A stretch of DNA of 11,526 nucleotides from Pavlovales sp. CCMP2436 (lineage: Eukaryota; Haptophyta; Pavlovophyceae; Pavlovales), in NCBI GenBank assembly GCA_026770615.1, contig MU631659.1, positions 138,460 to 149,985 of the forward strand, given 5' to 3'. Position numbers and translations under genes: made by a program. The notes under the pieces are model-generated. The model worked only from the letters and a program-made list of their open reading frames with translations. It was not told where the DNA came from and made no database searches. This document shows, piece by piece, positions 7,144-11,526 of this stretch (its first letter is position 1; every line of letters starts with the position of its first letter).

Positions 7144-8835
7144 TGTACCTCGATATTACAATGTCGAGCGTACTCGGGGCGGTGATCGCGGAAGCAGGAC
7201 TTCCCACTTTTTCTGACATTATCGAGCTCGATCCGCTGCCAATAACTCCATACAGCCGCGTGCAGGCACACTTAAGTTTCTCTGCGGGCGAGACGCCACA
7301 AAACCAGCTCAGAACGGCCACCAAAAATATGAAAAAAATCATACCGGCAGATTACGGTCCGACCGAGCTTGTGCTTCCCTTTTAAAGTGCAAGTTACACC
7401 GAGGAGCTGAAATACGTAGATCAGGCCGAGCTCCCGGTCGCTCTATCTAGTGCAGGCAATGAGTCTGTAGGTGTTCAGTATAGCTACTCGGTGAGCAGGC
7501 CGCTCGAAGCCGGTTGTATAAGTGTGCTTGGCGACTCGCAGAAACTAGAGGACGAGTCTACCACAGACTCCAAAAAATCAACGTACACAATTAATCAAGT
7601 CGCGCCCACGACTGCGGTAGGTGCGGTGCAGTACAGCGTGACTGCTTTCAAGCGCATGCCTGGGTTTAACGCGAGGCGCGTTTTCGCATGTTCGTCTCTC
7701 GACACCCCGCTGGTTATAGTTGCTAAATGGGAGGCGGAGATGAGTGCCGTAAAGGCGGATCCTGACGGCGGGTGTAAGAATTCATTTGGACACGCAGGGC
7801 TCTCATTTGACATTCCATTTGGTAAATTTCAGATATTTTTTATACCCAATGCGGATTTTGGGAGCTTTGCGGGCGGCGTCTATTACGAGATAGATCGTAA
7901 CTCGGACGGCAATTTTGGAAAGTACCGGCTTGGTCTACTTCAAAACGCGGTGGCTAATAATTTATGGGTTGAAAATATAGTAGTAACCTTATTCCCCTAC
8001 GTGTGCGCGTGTGCTTATTTCAGGGGAGGCGACGTCGTGGACGCTCAAAATCTAATAGCAGTAGAGCTTATGATTACAGGGTCTCAGCGAACCAACAGGC
8101 GAGTATTAAAGTACGACATTGTCCGGTTTCTCGACGAGCAGTACAACCAGTACCCGGCAAAACCCGCTCAAAAATCCACCTTAATTAATAGTAGCGCCAG
8201 TTTGTCATTTTAGCTGGTGAAATTGAAGTAGTTAAAGACGTCAAAGAATCGGGGAGCGAGAACGCGATCTACAGCCAAATATACACTCCGGTATTACGAA
8301 TATGCGGTGGCATTTTGGTGAATGGGGCCTACTCGGGAGTCATATCGCCCATCTCGCGCCTGGCAGTGTTGGCGAATTCAGAGGGGAGTCTGAGTGTGTG
8401 CTCTTTTAATTCAAAGCGGCTACCGCTGATTTTAGACAGGACATCGTATTTTCTGGGTGGCATACAGGGGATCGCGGGCAATAAGAACGGCGCTTTTTGA
8501 GGCTGAGGCTGAGTTTCTTAGCAAATTACATACAAACAATTGTTAAATTTTGGTTAAAATTACTATTGAAGGGCAAAAAAACGAGGCTCAGTTTCTTAAC
8601 ACGACGGTTTCTTATTGTCCGCGATCCCATGTAATGGTTAAAAATTCTGACGGTGATTCATTCGACCTGGTTGAGCACTCAGATCTTACAAGGTCAACTG
8701 TGTCTACTAACACGTCTAGAATTAGCATTATAGAAACAAGCCTAATTCCAAAGACTATGAACACTCTTAAATCAGTTAACAACGGTATTTTTTACATTTA
8801 CCACGACAATGCCCGATACTCTATACATTGTCAGT
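7143..8835 (+). pseudogene. Large unrecognised beta-rich protein, broken by stop, frameshift and MITE
   Basis: One frame runs 7143-8213 with a single TAA at 7383-7385 (codon 81). The open stretch after it holds beta-like segments, for example GVQYSYSVSRPLEAG, TPLVIVAKWEAEM, FGKFQIFFIPNADFG and NLIAVELMITGSQ. At TTTT (8208-8211) the coding signal moves to the -1 frame and continues to YFLGG at 8450-8461. There a 167-bp MITE (8465-8631) interrupts it. Beyond the MITE plus one TA, the frame resumes in phase at 8634 (MVKNSDGDSFDLVEHSD) and continues to the palindromic junction at about 8812-8835. About 500 residues would result. I do not recognise it. Length, beta character and position suggest a virion surface, fibre or second capsid protein. 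An alternative start is ATG 7161. Confidence 0.6.
8465..8631 (-). mobile_element. 167-bp MITE, copy 2, inserted in a viral gene
   Basis: Same length as copy 1 but in inverse orientation and about 94% identical by eye. TA flanks both sides (8463-8464 and 8632-8633). The right terminus has diverged slightly (CCCATG instead of CCCCTG, and TTGTCC for TTGCCC). It adds 169 bp including the duplicated TA, and it splits the large unknown ORF at a codon ending in TA. The insertion must postdate the arrival of the viral gene. It shows the same TIR family is active in both flank and viral DNA. Confidence 0.92.
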
Positions 8836-8868
8836 ATCGGGAGCCCAAGTGTCGTCTCACTTGGGCTC
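8805..8868. repeat. Cluster of overlapping palindromes at a rearrangement junction
   Basis: Three inverted repeats overlap here. GACAATG (8805-8811) pairs with CATTGTC (8826-8832). CCCGATACT (8812-8820) pairs with AGTATCGGG (8833-8841). GAGCCCAAGTG (8841-8851) pairs with CACTTGGGCTC (8858-8868). An outer TTGTCAG/CTGACAA pair flanks the last one. The region is where the large ORF runs into the duplicated gene fragment. Confidence 0.85.
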
Positions 8869-8877
8869 TGTCTGACA
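8835..8877 (-). repeat. Direct repeat R1, copy 1 (43 bp)
   Basis: Forty-three bp matching 10717-10759 with one mismatch, same orientation. In the right-hand copy it is coding sequence of the minus-strand gene 10374-11026. Here it abuts the end of the large unknown ORF and is a displaced fragment. Confidence 0.92.
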
Positions 8878-8887
8878 ACTATAGGAA

Positions 8888-8937
8888 CTTGCCACCCTTC
8901 CACAAAGGGGTTCACAGTTCCACAAAGGGTCCACAGA
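8888..8937. repeat. About 20-bp tandem duplication
   Basis: CCACAAAGGGGTTCACAG is followed directly by a near copy (TTCCACAAAGGGTCCACAG). It lies in the 119 bp between R1 and R2 that shows no resemblance to the corresponding 159 bp of the right-hand copy. Confidence 0.6.
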
Positions 8938-8996
8938 AAAGGCGGTTACGCTTTCTCGCTCTATTCCTTAATTAAGCTCGCTGAGCCAACTCAATG

Positions 8997-9098
8997 TAGC
9001 TCTCTCTCTCTCTAGCTGCCTTCGACGCTTCACCGCGTCTTGGACTCCAATCCTCTCTTAGCTCGTGCTTGCGTTCAACACCGCCAGCCTCTCGATAG
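8997..9098 (-). repeat. Direct repeat R2, copy 1 (102 bp), fragment of the 10374-11026 gene
   Basis: This matches 10919-11020 with two mismatches, in the same orientation and in the same order relative to R1. It includes a (CT)n run and the same in-frame TAA (9058-9060) seen in the right-hand copy, so the gene was already broken when it was duplicated. It is a partial gene duplication, not an independent gene. Confidence 0.9.
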
Positions 9099-9531
9099 TC
9101 AGTATAACCAATGAAGGAAATAGAGCTTCGCAAATTGGACGGCTTTCTCGAGAAAAAGAACCGGATTTAAAGTGGTATGTCGCGCAGAAGGTGCCTCCGG
9201 CATTGAGGATTTTGCAAACAATTTTTTTTCTTTAGTGTTGTAATTTTTAATATATATATAGCGGCTCAGCATGGTTCAACAGATGTTGTTCACTCACTGA
9301 CTTGTTCGACGTCAGACGTTAGTCCTGGCAGCAGGGATGGTGGTGGTAGAGGTGAGGTTGGTGGTGAACTCGTAGCAATTGCCACAGGTTCCCCCTCCCC
9401 CCTCCCCCCCCACACACTAATTCACTTGGCCAATGCGTGCTTGCACAAAACGTGTTTATACAGAATTCGACGTTGACTATAATGTTAAAAATCAATGATA
9501 AAATAATAAAATAGAAAGCTACAGGCACCAC
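9099..9531. other. Intergenic, no gene seen
   Basis: This region holds a TATA-like run TAATATATATATAGCG (9247-9262), GGT-rich DNA around 9338-9375, a pyrimidine run of C and CCT at 9390-9412, and increasing A+T content toward 9530. The long minus-strand frame across 9319-9876 is mostly the reverse of the lipase-like gene and I do not believe it codes. A variant AT-rich motif (9498-9514) precedes the lipase-like gene. Confidence 0.5.
9498..9514 (+). promoter_or_regulatory. AT-rich motif before lipase-like gene
   Basis: ATAAAATAATAAAATAG ends 17 nt before ATG 9532. It resembles the motifs at 4977-4988 and 5816-5827 in sequence and spacing. Confidence 0.35.
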
Positions 9532-10152
9532 ATGTCGAACTAATTCAAGAGCAACGCCACAGAGCTCGCGCGCGCCTCGTATCTTCCACTGGACCAGGCG
9601 CCTTATACGGTCAGAAACTTGGGTACACCCTAGACGCGCAGCTCTCGGAGGCAACACGATGGTCTTCATCGACAACAGAACTGGGCAACCAACGATCGCC
9701 CACAGAGACTCGGTGACCGCCAAGGACTGACTCGTGGACGAAGTGCTAATAGCCACTGGGGTCAACCGAGAGACGGAGCGGCTGAGACAAGCTAGACAGA
9801 TTACCGCGGCGGCCGAGATGAAATACCAGAAAAAATCAAATGCCGTAGGCCACTCCCTTGGGGCGCTTCTTGCCAAGCGTTCGGACTCTGGCGGTGAGGT
9901 CGTCCCATTTAATAAGGCTGCAGGGTCTCAGTGATATCAGTAGCCGCCTCCCGAATGGCACGAGGCAAACCGACGTCAGGACCAAACTCGATGCTGTCTA
10001 AGCGCTGTCTAGATAGTCTAGGTCGAAGGACGGCGAGCCAGCCCCCGATCGTGTATGCGAGACAGCGCAATCAAGCCAACCGGTTTCTGCCCGGTCCGAT
10101 TTGTTTTCTAGCCAACGTTGCGAAATCACACAGCATCGGAAATCTGCTATGA
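9532..10152 (+). pseudogene. Lipase-like alpha/beta hydrolase, broken
   Basis: I infer a class-3-lipase-like protein of the type carried by many polinton-like viruses. The key motif is AVGHSLGALLA at about 9847-9879, the GxSxG nucleophile elbow. Upstream, in shifted frames, are ATELARASYLPLDQAP (from ATG 9532), YGQKLGYTLDAQLSE (about 9606-9650) and MVFIDNRTGQPTIAHRDS (9659 on), then an AKD-stop-LVDEVLIATG block where TGA 9728-9730 probably replaced a Trp codon. Downstream, GTRQTDVRTKLDAV and a terminal SHSIGNLL supply plausible acid and His parts of the triad. Lesions: TAA at codon 4 (9541-9543), frameshifts near 9605, 9650 and 9935, TGA 9728, TAA 9999. The last stop overlaps the next ATG. 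Substrate and role (membrane escape or entry) are unknown. Confidence 0.72.
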
Positions 10153-10286
10153 ACAGCGATAAATCGAAATCAACCGGGAACAGAGTGGGGCTCGCGGTGG
10201 GGCTCGCGGTGGGGACCGCGGTGGACAGGGTCGGCATCCCGTGGAGCTTCCGAGCGTGCTTCTCGTCTCTTTTGAGGCACGTGTAG
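10149..10286 (+). CDS. Small putative single-pass membrane protein
   Basis: This intact 45-residue ORF has an ATG overlapping the lipase-like stop as ATGA (10149-10152). A hydrophilic N-terminus (MNSDKSKSTGNRV) is followed by a Gly/Val/Ala/Leu segment (VGLAVGLAVGTAV) encoded by a roughly 12-bp tandem repeat, then VGIPWSFRACFSSLLRHV. The segment is long enough for one membrane helix if extended to the IPW motif. The stop/start overlap suggests expression linked to the lipase-like gene. I do not recognise a family. Because the repeat itself makes hydrophobic residues, chance is a real alternative. Confidence 0.45.
   Translation: MNSDKSKSTGNRVGLAVGLAVGTAVDRVGIPWSFRACFSSLLRHV
10186..10221 (+). 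repeat. Three tandem copies of a 12-bp unit
   Basis: Three consecutive copies of GTGGGGCTCGCG, the third diverged to GTGGGGACCGCG. They encode the Val-Gly-Leu-Ala repeats of the small putative membrane protein. Confidence 0.8.
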
Positions 10287-10373
10287 GTCTCGCAAGACAT
10301 TTTAATATTCGCATAGAAAAAAAAATCAAAAAAAAATCAAAAAAAAGATAAAAAGAAAGGTTCAAAAAGTCTC
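10287..10373. other. A-rich gap between convergent genes
   Basis: The stop of the plus-strand gene at 10286 and the minus-strand stop at 10374 converge here. About 10316-10367 is almost pure A with TC and G interruptions (repeats of A8-9 then TC). On the minus strand this is a T-rich tract just after a stop codon. It may serve 3'-end formation, but no classical signal is clear. Confidence 0.5.
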
Positions 10374-10716
10374 TTAGAAAATAATACAGCATTTGTCCTC
10401 ATCCTCATCGACAATATTACATTCTTCTCTAGAGAATATTATCAACCGACTGCTGCTGGCCAACAATGCGTGTGCTGCTGAGTCGCACACCCACCCGCGT
10501 CGTTTGTATACATTGATAAAATGACGGTTTACCTTGAAATGCAGTTGCCTGTCGTGCTCAAAACTACCGGTTATAGATCCGCTCTCGGTTCTTTGGACAT
10601 CGATCAAACGAACAGCCACGGGCCACTCCAATAGCATTTGCTGTATTAGCCCTGTGAGCTCGTCTAGTTGTCTCTCAAGGATCTGACGCGTTGCAGACGG
10701 GTAGTACACTCGACTC

Positions 10717-10759
10717 TATCGGGAGCCCAAGTGTCCTCTCACTTGGGCTCTGTCTGACA
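10717..10759 (-). repeat. Direct repeat R1, copy 2, with 11-bp hairpin
   Basis: This is the partner of 8835-8877. It contains GAGCCCAAGTG (10723-10733), a 6-nt loop and CACTTGGGCTC (10740-10750), a perfect 11-bp inverted repeat inside the surrounding gene. The in-frame TAG 10716-10718 directly follows it on the minus strand. Confidence 0.9.
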
Positions 10760-10918
10760 TCCTGATTTTGTACGCCCGGGCTTTAAGAATCCCTGGGCCT
10801 AGCTGCTTGCTCGAGGCTTCTGCGGCTGCTCTTCGTGCCTCCTCAGTTCTGTTCTCAGGGTCTCTACTTACAGAGAGATCTTGTGACACCTTGTCTGCAT
10901 CGTGACTCTTCACGTCTC

Positions 10919-11020
10919 TAGCTCTCTCTCTCTCTAGCTGCCTTCGACGCTTCACCGCGTCTCGGACTCCAATCCTCTCTTAGCTCGTGCTTGCGTTCAA
11001 CACCGCTAGCCTCTCGATAG
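10919..11020 (-). repeat. Direct repeat R2, copy 2 (102 bp)
   Basis: Partner of 8997-9098, two mismatches. It lies at the N-terminal end of the minus-strand gene 10374-11026 and stops 4 nt short of its ATG. It includes the CT-rich run 10920-10935. Confidence 0.9.
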
Positions 11021-11042
11021 ACTCATTTCTCTGAAGTATCCC

Positions 11043-11055
11043 AATATTTTTATTT
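11043..11055 (-). promoter_or_regulatory. AT-rich motif before the 11026 start
   Basis: On the minus strand AAATAAAAATATT ends 16 nt before ATG 11026 and overlaps the stop of the upstream gene, the same arrangement as at 5816-5827. AATAAA is present, so a polyadenylation role is possible. Confidence 0.4.
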
Positions 11056-11340
11056 ACTTGTCATGAATCTCTTTAGAATCCCAGGAGTGTGGCAGGCTTT
11101 TAGTACCTCATTATCGTCTTCTGACAAAATCTCAAGGGTCTCCAGAGTAGCCCTGTAATAAGTATCCTGCAACCCGTTGTTTGTAGCAGAGTCTACGAGG
11201 AACCCCTAGACCGTGTGCTCACCAGTCCACTCGAGACTCCCAAAGTTGTAAAGGCCGACCAGGTCGCTGTTTGCAAAGCGGGGAGCTGCACCGTTCGCGT
11301 TAGCCTGGAGTAGAGCCCCGAAGTCTGCAAAAGTACTCAT
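11050..11340 (-). pseudogene. Unrecognised 96-codon gene with one in-frame stop
   Basis: ATG 11340 opens a frame to TAA 11050-11052, interrupted only by TAG 11206-11208 (codon 45). The first half reads MSTFADFGALLQANANGAAP and LVGLYNFGSLEWTGEH. The second half reads GFLVDSATNNGLQDTYYRAT, then an acidic LETLEILSEDDNEVLKAC and a basic end, ILKRFMTSK. Composition is that of a normal soluble protein and both sides of the stop are equally coding-like, so the stop looks like a point lesion. It sits in a compact minus-strand cluster, with the gene at 11026 starting 24 nt downstream of its stop. No family recognised. Confidence 0.6.
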
Positions 11341-11352
11341 ATCAAGCACGCG

Positions 11353-11490
11353 TTATGATATAGTGTCGCCATCAAGTGGACTCACTCGCGCTCGACGTCT
11401 CGGCTCCTTCGGCTCCCTCTTCAACCAGTCCTTCCACCGCGCCCCCGCGCTGCGGCCTGAGCCCTGCACGCGCACACGAGTTCTCGACAT
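11353..11490 (-). CDS. Possible 45-residue Arg-rich protein
   Basis: This intact ORF runs from ATG 11490 to TAA 11353-11355, 12 nt before ATG 11340. It is strongly basic (MSRTRVRVQGSGRSAG, KREPKEPRRRARV). Small Arg-rich core proteins that bind packaged DNA exist in adenoviruses and could be expected here, but no homology is shown. The competing frame 11372-11524 covers the same DNA and codes equally well by base composition, so only one of the two is probably real. Confidence 0.3.
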   Translation of the reverse strand: MSRTRVRVQGSGRSAGARWKDWLKREPKEPRRRARVSPLDGDTIS

Positions 11491-11524
11491 TCAAAACCAC
11501 CTCGCTTCCCAGCGATATGTCACC
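11372..11524 (-). CDS. C-terminal end of an acidic ORF, cut by window edge
   Basis: This partial frame enters from the right edge and ends at TGA 11372-11374. It reads GDISLGSEVVLNVENSCARA, then a Gly/Ala/Glu-rich tail (EGLVEEGAEGAETSSAS). The first part has the alternating pattern of a beta strand, and the acidic tail is typical of a disordered C-terminus. It overlaps the Arg-rich ORF in another frame. I slightly prefer this one. No family can be assigned from the visible end. Confidence 0.4.
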   Translation of the reverse strand, partial: GDISLGSEVVLNVENSCARAGLRPQRGGAVEGLVEEGAEGAETSSASEST

Positions 11525-11526
11525 GC

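Larger units (their letters stand above)
10374..11026 (-). pseudogene. Unrecognised charged protein with CaaX-like C-terminus, broken
   Basis: A single frame is open from about 11060 down to TAA 10374-10376, apart from TAA 10980-10982 and TAG 10716-10718. ATG 11026 lies 16 nt after an AAATAAAAATATT motif but is one base out of phase with the main frame, so a small indel near the start is likely. In order: ESIERLAVLNAS; a very basic KRRRQLERERARDVK; an acidic/Ala stretch EEARRAAAEASSK; RAYKIRMSDRAQV with a palindrome; then after the TAG, VYYPSATRQILERQLDELTG, FEHDRQLHFKVNRHF and a final DEDKCCIIF. The last four residues CIIF fit a CaaX prenylation box. About 217 codons. I do not recognise the family. 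A partial copy lies at 8835-9098. Confidence 0.55.

Noticed and set aside
8201..8216. Programmed -1 frameshift at the T-run in the large unknown gene
   Set aside because: The sequence does not make a canonical X XXY YYZ slippery heptamer in the zero frame, and the gene carries other lesions. A 1-nt indel is simpler.
1629..8631. Composite transposon bounded by the two inverted MITEs
   Set aside because: Each copy has its own TA duplication and complete ends, and copy 2 interrupts a gene rather than bounding the block.
8550..8633. Start of a plus-strand frame inside MITE copy 2
   Set aside because: The first residues are translated transposon DNA. The true coding segment begins after the TA at 8632-8633.
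9319..9876. Minus-strand 185-codon frame
   Set aside because: It lies antisense to the lipase-like blocks, including the GHSLG motif, and has no recognisable features of its own.
8835..11020. LTRs of a retroelement formed by the R1/R2 direct repeats
   Set aside because: The repeats are coding fragments of one gene, are discontinuous, and there is no reverse transcriptase, primer site or TG...CA end between them.
3577..11340. Reassigned stop codons (alternative genetic code)
   Set aside because: In-frame stops include TAA, TAG and TGA, while apparent true gene ends also use all three. A reassignment would spare at least one class.

Overview
The window looks like eukaryotic DNA carrying a decayed, integrated DNA virus of the polinton / polinton-like virus / adintovirus type (Preplasmiviricota-like). 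The basis is a syntenic morphogenesis block: a hexon-like major capsid protein, a small pVI-like protein and a penton-like minor capsid protein on the minus strand, divergent from an FtsK/HerA (A32-like) packaging ATPase on the plus strand. A GHSLG lipase-like gene, of the kind carried by many polinton-like viruses of protists, lies further right. The host cannot be named. The GC-rich, repeat-laden left flank and the lipase make an algal or other protist host likelier than an animal, but this is inference.

Layout. 1-1800: GC-rich flank with a 38-bp minisatellite, a pair of roughly 84-bp inverted repeats, GCG and CTACGGG-type repeats and one MITE; no gene is supportable. 1965-4363 (minus): major capsid gene, overlapping pVI-like gene, penton-like gene. 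4363-4448: divergent promoter region. 4448-8835 (plus): intact proline-rich/helical protein, ATPase, one or two broken unrecognised ORFs, and a large beta-rich unrecognised protein interrupted by a second MITE. 8805-9100: palindrome-rich rearrangement junction holding a partial copy of a gene that lies further right. 9532-10286 (plus): broken lipase-like gene overlapping an intact small membrane protein by ATGA. 10374-11524 (minus): tightly packed unknown genes running off the right edge, one ending in a CaaX-like CIIF. No DNA polymerase, integrase, protease or terminal repeat was found, so only part of the element is in view. The left boundary probably lies between about 1800 and 1965; the right boundary lies outside the window.

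State of the element. Most long genes carry one or more lesions: in-frame stops of all three types, 1-nt frameshifts, a 23-bp hairpin-forming insertion in the ATPase, a MITE in the large unknown gene, and a GTG where the capsid start should be. Three complete ORFs have no visible break (3171-3524, 4448-4978, 10149-10286). Several genes share an AT-rich motif of the AAAATAAATATT type about 16-24 nt before the start codon, a candidate viral promoter. Some single-base frameshifts could be sequencing errors, but the stops, the MITE and the templated insertion look like real decay after integration. Structural gene identities rest on reading the translations by eye; no database search was possible.
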